From: Marinagarivorans algicola
Lineage (GTDB): Bacteria > Pseudomonadota > Gammaproteobacteria > Pseudomonadales > Cellvibrionaceae
NCBI RefSeq assembly: GCF_001292705.1
Contig: NZ_LGAK01000007.1
Coordinates: 1-64,000, forward strand
Direction of reading: 5' to 3'
DNA length: 64,000 bases
Part shown: positions 43,824 to 52,512 of the stretch, one piece after another
How positions within the stretch are numbered: the stretch's first letter is position 1
How the letters are laid out: every line of letters starts with the position of its first letter
Notes under the pieces: model-generated
The model's input: the letters and a program-made list of their open reading frames with translations, nothing else
Databases searched by the model: none
What the model was told of the DNA's origin: nothing
Translations under genes and position numbers: made by a program

Positions 43824-45117
43824 TTATTCACCACTAAAGTGGGCATTACACTGGCAAATTCTAGCGGCAATAGCGTTAGCGTTATTGATCGGTTTACCAT
43901 TAGAAGACGATGTCAGTATTGTGGGTATTTCGCTATATAGCGTATTTGATTTTGTAGGGTCGCTTTTTTTACGTGGCCTTAAAATGGTAGTTGTACCGCT
44001 GGTATTAGCGTCAATTATTTGCGGGGTTTATGGGCTAGGCAGTGGTGAGCATGTGGGCCGCTTGGGCAGCCGGACTCTTGGGTTTTATTTGTTGTCGAGT
44101 TTTTTAGCCATTTGCATTGGCTTGGCAGCGGTGAATATAACACAGCCGGGTATTATTGATGGTGAGCCGGCTCGTGAGCAATTAAATCTCAGTTCGCCGA
44201 GTGAGCTTGATGGCGCACTAGAAAAAGTCAACGGTAAAAGTACCGATGACATAGCCGGTGTGTTTTTACGGATGTTACCGACTAACGTAGTCGACGCTGC
44301 CGGTGATAGCAATCAGTTGCTGGCTGTGATTGTTTTTGGGGTGTTGTTCGGTTTGTTTATGAGTAAGGCTGCGCCTGCTGGGCGCGATACGTTGGCCAAT
44401 TTTTGGCAAGGCGTGTTTGATACCATGATGCATATCACCTTGTTTATTATGAAATTTGCGCCTATTGGTGTTTTTGGTTTGGTCGCTAAAACGGCCATGG
44501 TGACAGGCTTGCAAAGTTTTGTGCCTTTGGCTGTTTTCTTTTTGACGGTTGTTTTTGCCTTAGGTTTTCATGTGTTTGTGACGATGGCCATTTTACTGAA
44601 AACGTTGGGCGGGGTGAATCCCTTACTGCACTACCGCGCCATGTTCCCTGCAATGCTAACGGCTTTTTCGACGGCGAGCTCGTCGGCTACCTTGCCTGTC
44701 ACGTTAGAGTGCTTGCGTAAAAATGTAGGCGTATCGAATAAGACATCTTCGTTTGTGATTCCGCTGGGGGCAACGGTGAATATGGACGGTACAGCGCTGT
44801 ATGAGTGCGTGGCGGCCATGTTTATTGCTCAGGCTTACGGTTTGGAGCTGGGTATTGCACAGCAATTATTAATTGTGATGGTAGCACTGCTGACATCGGT
44901 GGGCGTGGCAGGTATTCCTTCTGCGAGTTTGGTGGCTATTGCTATTATTTTAGGCTCCATTGGGCTGCCTTTAGAGGGAATTGGGTTGCTGTTAGTGACC
45001 GACCGCGTTCTTGATATGTTGCGCACCGCGGTGAATGTCTTTAGTGATAGCTGTTGTGCAGTCATTATGGCCAATTACGAAAATGAGAAAAATCTGTATA
45101 CCTCTGAGCATGAATAG
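43816..45117 (+). CDS. Dicarboxylate/amino acid:cation symporter (DAACS family)
   Basis: 433 residues from the ATG at 43816, inside the HU gene end, with AAGGGG upstream. It belongs to the GltP/DctA-type family that takes up glutamate, aspartate or C4-dicarboxylates with Na+ or H+. The re-entrant hairpin 1 serine-rich motif is readable (TAFSTASSSATLPVTL) and helix 7 has the NMDGTALYE sodium/substrate motif; hairpin 2 is VGVAGIPSASLVAI. The C-terminal transport core is intact (DRVLDMLRTAVNVFSDSC, conserved Asp/Arg/Asn for substrate). Which substrate is preferred cannot be told. A good terminator follows. Confidence 0.92.
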   Translation: MGNYSPLKWALHWQILAAIALALLIGLPLEDDVSIVGISLYSVFDFVGSLFLRGLKMVVVPLVLASIICGVYGLGSGEHVGRLGSRTLGFYLLSSFLAICIGLAAVNITQPGIIDGEPAREQLNLSSPSELDGALEKVNGKSTDDIAGVFLRMLPTNVVDAAGDSNQLLAVIVFGVLFGLFMSKAAPAGRDTLANFWQGVFDTMMHITLFIMKFAPIGVFGLVAKTAMVTGLQSFVPLAVFFLTVVFALGFHVFVTMAILLKTLGGVNPLLHYRAMFPAMLTAFSTASSSATLPVTLECLRKNVGVSNKTSSFVIPLGATVNMDGTALYECVAAMFIAQAYGLELGIAQQLLIVMVALLTSVGVAGIPSASLVAIAIILGSIGLPLEGIGLLLVTDRVLDMLRTAVNVFSDSCCAVIMANYENEKNLYTSEHE

Positions 45118-45164
45118 CAGAGCTTTAATGCTCCGCTAATTTAAAACCATATTTGACATACTCT

Positions 45165-45212
45165 AAAGCCCATCAATATGCGTGATGCTATATTGATGGG
45201 CTTTTTGTTTTT
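45165..45212 (+). terminator. Terminator after the symporter gene
   Basis: AAAGCCCATCAATAT (45165-45179) pairs with ATATTGATGGGCTTT (45190-45204), 10-base loop, followed by ttgttttt. Confidence 0.88.
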
Positions 45213-45245
45213 AATGGCTTTTAGCCGCAATGTTACCTTTAATTG

Positions 45246-45362
45246 TTAGTGCTGGCGATTTTTGGCAAAGGCTTTATCAATAAGCATTAAGCCTAAGCTG
45301 GCAGCGGCTAATACCACTAAAAACCCAATCACTGTGACGACTCCAATTGTTGCCTGCATCAT
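45246..45362 (-). CDS. Small single-pass membrane protein, 38 residues
   Basis: MMQATIGVVTVIGFLVVLAA then SLGLMLIDKAFAKNRQH: a hydrophobic helix (about 5-28) with a basic C-terminal tail, read from ATG at 45362 (or the next codon, also ATG). AGAGG lies eight bases upstream and the frame closes cleanly with TAA. It is too short for most gene finders. The pattern (short lumenal N-terminus, one helix, Lys/Arg tail) is that of small membrane subunits that attach to transporters or respiratory enzymes. It is encoded opposite to the symporter gene, about 130 bases beyond its stop. I do not recognise a family. Confidence 0.5.
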   Translation of the reverse strand: MMQATIGVVTVIGFLVVLAAASLGLMLIDKAFAKNRQH

Positions 45363-45491
45363 AATCAATACCTCTGCTGGTGATGTTAAGTACACGAAAC
45401 GTTTAAAGTGAAAGCAGTAAGATGAGCTGCGAGAAGCACCTAGCGGTCTTGTGTACGGTTATTCATAGCATGACAGCGAGTGAAATAGGCT

Positions 45492-45541
45492 TTTTGATGT
45501 ATAACAATTTTAGCGATACCATTTTTTGTTATACATCAAAA
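45492..45541. repeat. 16-bp perfect inverted repeat with 18-base loop
   Basis: TTTTGATGTATAACAA (45492-45507) and TTGTTATACATCAAAA (45526-45541). No T run on either side, so not a typical terminator. It lies downstream of yggT and upstream of the small membrane-protein gene (both minus strand). It could be a regulator-binding site or an RNA 3'-end stabiliser. Confidence 0.7.
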
Positions 45542-45598
45542 TGTGCTAAAGATCTGGCTTACAAGGGTATTAACCGAAGGCGTTATTGGCAGGCGACG

Positions 45599-46174
45599 TT
45601 ACAATGGGATACCTAAACTATGGCCTACGCCGGTGATAAAAATACGCAAAATATAAATAATCATCGCAACAGCCATAAACGAAAAATCGAAGCCGCCCAT
45701 GGGCGGAATCAGTTTTTGCATTGGGCGACATACTGGGTCAATCAGTTGGCGCATGAGGGCTAGGGCATAATTATGACTCTGAGGGGCGATAAAGCTTGCG
45801 ATAGCGACAATAAACATACTGATCATGTATACACCCAGTAGCATCATAATAATAGCCAGAAATGCCCACACAAATAGTAATCCACCATACAGACCCACGG
45901 CATTGCCTTGAATAAGCTGTAGCAGCCCAATTAAAACAATCTGTAGTACAAGGGCTAAGATGACAGCAGCTAAATCAAACCCACCAAAACCAGGAATTGC
46001 TTTGCGAAATGGTTTAAGCAGTGGGTTGGTGATTTTGACAATCATTTGCGACAGCGGATTGTAGAAGTCAGCGCGAACGACTTGTAATAAAAAGCGCACT
46101 ACTACCGCGCCAATGAGTAGTGTGCCTAAGGTATTGACAATAAAAAGAGCAATTTGAACCAGTGTGCCTTGCAT
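45599..46174 (-). CDS. yggT: YggT-family membrane protein
   Basis: 191 residues from the ATG at 46174 (AGGA nine bases upstream). Two tandem YggT domains, each a pair of membrane helices followed by NPLLKPFRKAIPGFGGFD (first) and DPVCRPMQKLIPPMGGFD (second). The function is not settled; in relatives it is linked to osmotic stress, membrane shape and the cell-division neighbourhood. It follows proC and yggS in the same direction, as in pseudomonads. Confidence 0.9.
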   Translation of the reverse strand: MQGTLVQIALFIVNTLGTLLIGAVVVRFLLQVVRADFYNPLSQMIVKITNPLLKPFRKAIPGFGGFDLAAVILALVLQIVLIGLLQLIQGNAVGLYGGLLFVWAFLAIIMMLLGVYMISMFIVAIASFIAPQSHNYALALMRQLIDPVCRPMQKLIPPMGGFDFSFMAVAMIIYILRIFITGVGHSLGIPL

Positions 46175-46246
46175 GGCGTGTCCTCGTGATGATGTGGTTA
46201 AAGGGGTTGTGAAAGCGCAACCTGTCATGGAGCGTTTAACAGGGCT

Positions 46247-47053
46247 TTAGTTGAGCTCTTTTTCCATTGTTTTGGAACGCTCGGCACAAGCATTCATGGC
46301 CGTTGCGACATGTGCGCGTAGCCCTGTTGCTTCAAAACTCAGGATGGCTTGCTCGGTAGTGCCACCTGCTGAGGTGACTTTTTGACGTAGTGTTTTGACA
46401 TCGTCATCACTATGCTCGGCCAGTAAAGCGGCACCTTTAGCTGTTTGTATGGCCAAATCGCGCGCTACTGAAGGATCCATGCCTTGTGCAATGGCTGCAT
46501 CAATCATCGACTCTAAAAATAAAAAGAAATAAGCCGGGCCACTACCCGATACAGCAATAACGGTATGCATTAACGCCTCATCTTCTATCCAGTGTGCTCG
46601 ACCGGCAGCTTGCGCAATAGTGTGAGCGGCTTGCTTTTGTGTCGGGCTAACATGAGTGTTGGCAAAAAGACCTGACACGCCCTCGCCAATTAATGATGGT
46701 GTATTGGGCATGCTACGAACGATGGCAACGTGCTTGCCGAGCCAGCGCGCTAAAGCATCGCAAGTAATGCCTGCAGCAACAGAAATCACGAGCTTGTCGC
46801 CAATAGACGGTGCAATATGCTCGCACAGCGATGAAAATATAGCGGGTTTAACGGCAAGTATGACAATATCGCAAGCTGCTATAGCGGCTAAGTTATCGCT
46901 GGTGACATTGATTTCCAGCGCCCGTAAAGTGCTGAGTGTGGCCTCGCTGCGAGCGGTGGCCCAAATTTGGGCTTTAGGGGTGCCAGCGTTAATGAGCCCG
47001 CCAATAATACTCTGCGCCATATTTCCTGCGCCGATAAAACAAATATTACTCAT
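46247..47053 (-). CDS. proC: Pyrroline-5-carboxylate reductase
   Basis: 268 residues. It catalyses the last step of proline synthesis with NAD(P)H. The Rossmann start CFIGAGNMAQSIIGG is intact, RSMPNTPSLIGEG and VSGSGPAYFFLFLE are family motifs, and the C-terminal LRQKVTSAGGTTEQAI helix that completes the active site of the partner subunit is present. The ATG follows GAGG. It lies between yggS and yggT. Confidence 0.96.
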   Translation of the reverse strand: MSNICFIGAGNMAQSIIGGLINAGTPKAQIWATARSEATLSTLRALEINVTSDNLAAIAACDIVILAVKPAIFSSLCEHIAPSIGDKLVISVAAGITCDALARWLGKHVAIVRSMPNTPSLIGEGVSGLFANTHVSPTQKQAAHTIAQAAGRAHWIEDEALMHTVIAVSGSGPAYFFLFLESMIDAAIAQGMDPSVARDLAIQTAKGAALLAEHSDDDVKTLRQKVTSAGGTTEQAILSFEATGLRAHVATAMNACAERSKTMEKELN

Positions 47054-47130
47054 GATTGCCTCAATGTGTAGGTTGTAGGTATGGATATTGTGAATGTAAG
47101 GTGGTGACCCAGAGTCGGGGGTTAGCTACT

Positions 47131-47823
47131 TTATTGCTCGCCATGGTTTGCACCTGTGTGGTGTTGAGGGGCTCTAGGGCCAAAGATGGCAGTGCCCACT
47201 CGCACAATCGTGCTGCCTGCGGCAATAGCCTCTTCGATATCACCGCTCATGCCCATTGATAATGTGTGTAAATGATGCTGCTGAGCTAGCGCTTGTAATG
47301 CGTCAAAGGCTTTGGCGGGATTGCTTTTGCTCGGTATGGCCATTAAGCCTCGCAAATTAAGATTCGGCAATGCGCGAATACATGCGATGAGTGCATCAAG
47401 CTCGGTAGGGGTAATACCGGATTTGCTGCTTTCATCATCAATATTAACTTGAATGCACACTTGTAGCGGCGGTAGGTGGCTGGGGCGCTGCTTATTTAGG
47501 CGCTCGGCAATTTTGCAGCGGTCTATACTGTGTACCCAGTGGCTGTACTCGGCAATAACGCGGGTTTTGTTTGATTGAATCGGGCCAATAAAGTGCCAGA
47601 TAATATCGAGGTGAGCCAGTGCCCGAGCTTTTTGTTCGAGCTCTTGCGCGTAGTTTTCACCAAAATCACGTTGTTGCGCATTGTAGGCTTCTATGAGTGC
47701 GCTGGCGGGTTGTGTTTTAGAGACAGCGAGTAATCGTGTGTTATAAGGGTTTATGTTATGTTTTTTCGCAATACCATGAATGCGTGCGCGTATTTGCGCT
47801 AGGTTGTGTGAAATGTTCGGCAT
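47131..47823 (-). CDS. yggS: YggS/YBL036c PLP-homeostasis protein
   Basis: 230 residues, started at the ATG at 47823 (MPNISHNLAQIRAR); an ATG six codons upstream is possible. It binds pyridoxal phosphate through the Lys in LLAVSKTQPA without known enzyme activity, and controls free PLP and amino-acid balance. Landmarks: FGENYAQELEQKA, WHFIGPIQSNK, LSMGMSGDIEEAI and GTAIFGPR. It is divergent from pilT by about 140 bases, the same arrangement as in Pseudomonas. Confidence 0.94.
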   Translation of the reverse strand: MPNISHNLAQIRARIHGIAKKHNINPYNTRLLAVSKTQPASALIEAYNAQQRDFGENYAQELEQKARALAHLDIIWHFIGPIQSNKTRVIAEYSHWVHSIDRCKIAERLNKQRPSHLPPLQVCIQVNIDDESSKSGITPTELDALIACIRALPNLNLRGLMAIPSKSNPAKAFDALQALAQQHHLHTLSMGMSGDIEEAIAAGSTIVRVGTAIFGPRAPQHHTGANHGEQ

Positions 47824-47960
47824 ATACTGGCTGTTTAGCAATTTAGGGGAGGGTGGAGTTAGCTTTTGCAGTTTAACAACCTTTGCTTTAAAGCGCTTAC
47901 CTCTTATGCGTTATATCTGCCATACGCTTAAATACAATAAAAGAAAACAAGGTCTTAACT

Positions 47961-48995
47961 ATGGATATTACTGAGCTACTGGCGTTTTCGGCCAAGCAAG
48001 GCGCCTCTGATTTGCATTTGTCGGCAGGTTTGCCGCCAATGATCCGTGTTGATGGCGATGTCCGCCGGATTAACTTACCCCCGATGGACCATAAGTCTGT
48101 GCATGCGCTAATTTATGAAATTATGAACGATAAACAGCGCAAAGACTTTGAAGAGTTCTTGGAGACCGATTTTTCGTTTGAAGTACCGGGTGTTGCCCGT
48201 TTTCGTGTCAATGCTTTTAACCATAACCGCGGTGCTGGTGCTGTATTTCGTACGATCCCCTCTAAGGTGTTGAGCATGGAGGAGTTGGGTATGGGACAGG
48301 TGTTTCGCGATATTTGCTCGGTACCTCGTGGTTTGGTTTTAGTGACAGGACCGACAGGTTCAGGTAAATCAACAACGCTAGCGGCGATGATTGATTTTAT
48401 TAATGATAGTAAATACGAGCATATCTTAACCATTGAGGATCCTATCGAATTTGTACATGAGTCTAAGAAGTGTCTGGTTAATCAGCGAGAAGTGCATCGC
48501 GATACTCATGGCTTCTCTGAAGCACTGCGCTCGGCTTTGCGCGAAGACCCCGATATCATCTTAGTGGGTGAGATGCGAGATCTAGAGACCATTCGTCTAG
48601 CGTTAACTGCAGCCGAAACGGGCCATTTGGTTTTTGGTACGCTGCATACAACCTCTGCGCCGAAAACGATTGACCGGGTGGTCGATGTATTTCCTGCTAA
48701 CGAAAAGTCAATGGTGCGCTCGATGCTGTCTGAATCATTGCAGGCCGTTATTTCTCAAACGCTGCTTAAGCGTACCGGTGGTGGGCGGGTGGCAGCTCAT
48801 GAAATCATGCGCGGTACGCCCGCTATTCGTAACTTGATTCGCGAAGATAAAATTGCGCAAATGTATTCATCGATTCAGACGGGTTCTGCTTTGGGTATGC
48901 AGACGATGGATCAGTGTCTGGCTGATTTGGTCTCGCGTCGTATTATTAATCGTGATGTGGCCCGCGAAAAAGCAAAAATGCCAGAGAATTTCTAA
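47961..48995 (+). CDS. pilT: PilT, type IV pilus retraction ATPase
   Basis: 344 residues, the usual PilT length. The hexameric ATPase depolymerises the pilus and drives twitching. Walker A GPTGSGKST at 130-138, Asp box TIEDPIEF, Walker B with catalytic Glu204 (DIILVGEMRD) and His box GHLVFGTLHT are all intact. The N-terminal start ITELLAFSAKQGASDLHLS is typical. pilU follows after about 87 bases. Confidence 0.97.
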   Translation: MDITELLAFSAKQGASDLHLSAGLPPMIRVDGDVRRINLPPMDHKSVHALIYEIMNDKQRKDFEEFLETDFSFEVPGVARFRVNAFNHNRGAGAVFRTIPSKVLSMEELGMGQVFRDICSVPRGLVLVTGPTGSGKSTTLAAMIDFINDSKYEHILTIEDPIEFVHESKKCLVNQREVHRDTHGFSEALRSALREDPDIILVGEMRDLETIRLALTAAETGHLVFGTLHTTSAPKTIDRVVDVFPANEKSMVRSMLSESLQAVISQTLLKRTGGGRVAAHEIMRGTPAIRNLIREDKIAQMYSSIQTGSALGMQTMDQCLADLVSRRIINRDVAREKAKMPENF

Positions 48996-49082
48996 ACTAT
49001 AAAGTGATGTGTTTGGCGTGCCGATATGATGATGAGCGCGCCAAGCAATGTATTAATAAGCCTTTAAATCAAGAGAGTGACC

Positions 49083-50225
49083 ATGGAAATCGAACGCCTT
49101 CTTCAGGTGATGTCGGAAAAGCAAGCTTCCGATTTATTTATTACTGCCGGAGTACCACCTTCTATTAAGGTGCACGGTAAAATAGTTCCTGTGACGACTA
49201 CGCCGCTCTCACCCGAAAAATCTCGGGAAACGGTTTTAAGCACTATGAATGAAAAGCAGCGTCAGGAGTTTGTCGCAAAAAAAGAGCTTAATTTTGCCAT
49301 TAGTGCACGCGGTGTTGGCCGCTTTCGTGTGAGTGCATTTTATCAGCGTAATCTTGTGGGTATGGTATTGCGGCGCATCGAAACGAAGATTCCGACAGTG
49401 GATGACTTGGGACTGCCTGAAGTCCTTAAAGATTTAGCGATGACCAAACGTGGCTTAGTGATGTTTGTAGGAGCGACAGGTACCGGTAAGTCGACCTCTT
49501 TGGCCTCGATGATTGGGCATCGCAATCGCAATTCTAAAGGGCATATTATTTCGATTGAAGACCCAATTGAATTTGTGCATCAGCATCAAGGGTGCGTGAT
49601 TACCCAGCGTGAAGTCGGCATTGATACCGAGTCGTTTGAGGTCGCGCTCAAAAATACATTGCGCCAAGCGCCTGATGTTATTTTGATTGGTGAGGTCCGT
49701 ACACGCGAAACCATGGATAATGCAATTGCTTTTGCCGAAACTGGTCATTTGTGCCTATGTACGTTGCATGCCAATAATGCAAACCAAGCGTTAGATCGTA
49801 TTATTCACTTTTTTCCAGCGGATCGGCATAACCAGTTATGGATGGATTTATCACTTAACCTTAAGGCCATTATTGCACAGCAATTGATTCCTACTCCTGA
49901 CGGTAACGGTCGCCGCGCTTGTCTTGAAATTTTAATTAATACACCTTTGGCGCAAGATATTATTCGTAAGGGCGAGGTGCATGAGTTAAAAGAACTCATG
50001 AAAAAATCAACGGAATTGGGCATGCAAACCTTTGATCAAGCGCTGTATGATTTGTATGATGCAGGTGAAATCACGTATGAAGATGCCTTGTCGCATGCAG
50101 ATTCGGCAAATGACTTGCGTTTATTGATCAAGTTAGGTTCTGAGTCTGATGCGGAGTATTTATCGAATGCTGCCGATGAACTGTCAATACAAGAAGATGA
50201 AAGCAACCGGATGCGTCGTTTTTAA
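49083..50225 (+). CDS. pilU: PilU, PilT-dependent retraction ATPase
   Basis: 380 residues from the ATG at 49083 (a GTG two codons earlier lies in the ribosome-site stretch). It is a PilT paralogue that assists retraction under load. Walker A GATGTGKST is at 130-138, Walker B DVILIGEVRTRE and His box GHLCLCTLHANN are intact. A C-terminal extension rich in acidic residues (AEYLSNAADELSIQEDESN) is normal for PilU. A hairpin terminator follows. Confidence 0.96.
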   Translation: MEIERLLQVMSEKQASDLFITAGVPPSIKVHGKIVPVTTTPLSPEKSRETVLSTMNEKQRQEFVAKKELNFAISARGVGRFRVSAFYQRNLVGMVLRRIETKIPTVDDLGLPEVLKDLAMTKRGLVMFVGATGTGKSTSLASMIGHRNRNSKGHIISIEDPIEFVHQHQGCVITQREVGIDTESFEVALKNTLRQAPDVILIGEVRTRETMDNAIAFAETGHLCLCTLHANNANQALDRIIHFFPADRHNQLWMDLSLNLKAIIAQQLIPTPDGNGRRACLEILINTPLAQDIIRKGEVHELKELMKKSTELGMQTFDQALYDLYDAGEITYEDALSHADSANDLRLLIKLGSESDAEYLSNAADELSIQEDESNRMRRF

Positions 50226-50240
50226 TTGTGTAAGGCGGTT

Positions 50241-50270
50241 AGCATCTGACAGACCTGCCAGATGCTTTTT
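50241..50270 (+). terminator. Terminator after pilU
   Basis: AGCATCTG (50241-50248) pairs with CAGATGCT (50259-50266), followed by tttttgtgatttttt. Confidence 0.78.
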
Positions 50271-50328
50271 GTGATTTTTTGTTTTGGCTGATTGAAAAAT
50301 GAGTACACTGAATAACGGTGTGCGAAGA

Positions 50329-50745
50329 CTACTTTGTGTGTTGATTGAGCCAGCTCTCTAAAATGAGGCGTGCTGCAATGGCATCAATAGGATTTTGACC
50401 GTAGTCGCCTTTATGGCCTCGCTCGGCAGCTTCTTGCTTTGCCTCCTGGGTACTGAGGCGTTCATCCATGAGTTGTGTTGTGATCCCGAAGCGTCCATGT
50501 AGGCGGTTGGCAAATTTGCGTGCGCGTACACACAGCTCACTTTCTGTGCCGTCCATGTTCAATGGTAAGCCAACCACGGCGCAGTCGGGTTGCCATTGCT
50601 TGATGAGATTTTCGAGCACTTGCCAGTCGGGGATGCCGTCGCGCGCCTTTAATGAGGGGTGTTCTGAGGCAGTGCTTGTAATGGTTTGGCCAATCGAAAC
50701 CCCAATATTTTTGAGGCCGTAGTCAAAGCCGATAATATAACCCAT
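50329..50745 (-). CDS. ruvX: RuvX/YqgF Holliday-junction resolvase-like nuclease
   Basis: 138 residues. The RNase H-like fold starts IIGFDYGLKNIGVSIG with the first catalytic Asp, then AVVGLPLNMDGTES, DERLSTQEA (second acidic) and NPIDAIAARLIL (third Asp). In Escherichia coli the family acts on 16S rRNA 5'-end processing. The ATG follows GGAGA. It lies before yqgE in the conserved gshB-tonB-yqgE-ruvX order. Confidence 0.95.
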   Translation of the reverse strand: MGYIIGFDYGLKNIGVSIGQTITSTASEHPSLKARDGIPDWQVLENLIKQWQPDCAVVGLPLNMDGTESELCVRARKFANRLHGRFGITTQLMDERLSTQEAKQEAAERGHKGDYGQNPIDAIAARLILESWLNQHTK

Positions 50746-50806
50746 AAAAGTCTCCTATTTGTTATCAAATACTGCGCTATCCAATAGCGGGCAGTACGAC
50801 ATAAAT

Positions 50807-51373
50807 TTATGCATTACCGCCGGATGTGATGAAGCTTGGATTGAGCCCCATTTTGGCATAAAGCGATAACCATCTTTCTTCGATAGAGCAATGAAATAAG
50901 GTGTCTAGGTCAGCATGAATGGTCAGCCAGCAGTTTTCTTTGAGTTCGGCCTCTAGCTGGCCTGGGCTCCAGCCGGCAAAACCCAAAGCAAAAAGATAAT
51001 GCTCAGGCCCCTGCCCATAGGCAATGGACTCCAGTGCATCTTTAGAGGCCGTGAGCATGAGTTCATCGGTTAAACGCATCGATGTATTCCATGTTTGTTC
51101 AGCCGGAGTATGCAATAAAAAACCACGCTGAGGCTTGACCGGCCCGCCTTTTAATACTGCCGGCGCATGGGGTAGCTCAATAGCATTGGGCAGTTGTAGT
51201 TGCTTAAAAACATCGGGTAGTGACAAGCCAAGCGGCTGATTAATGATAATCCCCATGGCGCCCTCATCGTTGTGGTCACAAATATAGGTGACGCTTTGAC
51301 TAAAGCCGCTTCCTGTCATCGAGGGGAGGGCAACAAGAAAGTGGTTGCGTAGTGCTAGGGTCTGCGAGCTCAT
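50807..51373 (-). CDS. yqgE: YqgE/AlgH family protein
   Basis: 188 residues, typical of the family. Landmarks: LRNHFLVALPSMTGSGFSQS at the start, YICDHNDEGAMGIIINQPL, VLKGGPVKPQRGFLLH, and ALGFAGWSPGQLEAELKEN. The molecular role is not established. The ATG follows GAGG. It is the partner of ruvX as in most proteobacteria, with 61 bases between the genes. Confidence 0.95.
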   Translation of the reverse strand: MSSQTLALRNHFLVALPSMTGSGFSQSVTYICDHNDEGAMGIIINQPLGLSLPDVFKQLQLPNAIELPHAPAVLKGGPVKPQRGFLLHTPAEQTWNTSMRLTDELMLTASKDALESIAYGQGPEHYLFALGFAGWSPGQLEAELKENCWLTIHADLDTLFHCSIEERWLSLYAKMGLNPSFITSGGNA

Positions 51374-51525
51374 AGGGCCTCATTGTCTGGTGGGCGTTTG
51401 GCAGCATGTTATGCCGCTCGAGTTGCGCATGCGTTAAACCTATACTCTAAAAGGCTTTGCGTATACAAATCAACCGCTAAATGATTGGTGACCACTTATC
51501 TGCGGTCACGTTAGTCGCTGAGAGG

Positions 51526-52398
51526 CTATTTCACTGATAAGCCTGTAATTTCAAAGGTCCAAATGCGTACAATTTCGAGCTTGTCGTGACCGTCGAGCAC
51601 CTCGGGTGGGATTTTATCGAATGGCGCTGCGGAATACACCATTTGTAAGGCTGACTGGTTGAGTAGTGCATGCTCAGAGGGCATATCCATCTCAACATCA
51701 TTAATGGTGCCGTCTGGGTTAATGATCACAATCATTTTGAGTGTGCCAAAAAGCTTTTTATTGAGGACTTCTTGTGGGAAGTTGCGATTGGCATACGCTT
51801 GTACTTGTGTATTGTAAGCATGTAAATATTGCGCATCAATACTCGCTCTGGTGGCCTCTGCTTGAATGCGTCTAATTTTAGGGCGTAAGGCTTCTGATTG
51901 GCGCTTTTTGTCGTATTGCGCCATTAACGCGGCGGCTTCAGGGTTGGATCTTAGGATATCCTCATTTTGTGCTTTAAGGGTTTTTTCCTCTGGATTTTGC
52001 TCGGTTTCTAAATCATCTTTAAACGTAAGCCGACTCACTGATTGGGTGCGCAGGGTTTCTGTTTTTTGCTGAGCGGCTTGTGTTGTTTTTTGTTGCGGGG
52101 TTGGTGTGATTTCGCGAATAACCGTATCGTTATAATCGGCGTGCTCATCGGTGAGTAACTCGAGCGCTTTGTCACCAGAGCCACTGGCCGCTTGATTGCT
52201 TTGAGCCAAAAAATCAGCCTTTTCAGGCGCCTCTTGGGTGGCGTTGGTGGCTAATGTAATGTTCAGTGTGGGAGCCATTTTGCCAGCATCGGGCATTTTG
52301 GTACTCAACTGTAGCAATACAAATACGTGCACAGCCAAGGCTGCGAAAAAAGTGAAGCTTAACCTGTCGCCGGTAGAAATGGAGGAGCTGATGGCCAT
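51526..52398 (-). CDS. tonB: TonB-family energy transducer
   Basis: 290 residues. It passes proton-motive energy from ExbBD to outer-membrane receptors. An N-terminal membrane anchor (about 13-32, LSFTFFAALAVHVFVLLQL, with the SxxxH-like His), a Gln/Glu/Thr-rich periplasmic linker with helical stretches (about 100-200, not the classic Pro-rich type) and a C-terminal TonB domain (about 205-290: YANRNFPQEVLNKKLFGTLK, MVYSAAPFDKIPPEV, IVRIWTFEI) are visible. No exbBD neighbours. Position between gshB and yqgE matches Pseudomonas, where the gene is called tonB3 and affects twitching motility. Confidence 0.88.
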   Translation of the reverse strand: MAISSSISTGDRLSFTFFAALAVHVFVLLQLSTKMPDAGKMAPTLNITLATNATQEAPEKADFLAQSNQAASGSGDKALELLTDEHADYNDTVIREITPTPQQKTTQAAQQKTETLRTQSVSRLTFKDDLETEQNPEEKTLKAQNEDILRSNPEAAALMAQYDKKRQSEALRPKIRRIQAEATRASIDAQYLHAYNTQVQAYANRNFPQEVLNKKLFGTLKMIVIINPDGTINDVEMDMPSEHALLNQSALQMVYSAAPFDKIPPEVLDGHDKLEIVRIWTFEITGLSVK

Positions 52399-52512
52399 GA
52401 TAGTATCTTTTTATAATGTTGTTGTGTTGAAGCGCGGTGTCGTTGTTCGCTGTGTCGCCATTATTGTAGTGGCCATAGAGATAACAGCCACTATCAGAAG
52501 GTTTATTGTCTA

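Noticed and set aside
45422-45616. 64-codon plus-strand open frame
   Set aside because: It reads through the 16-bp palindrome, lacks a ribosome site and shows no protein-like pattern.
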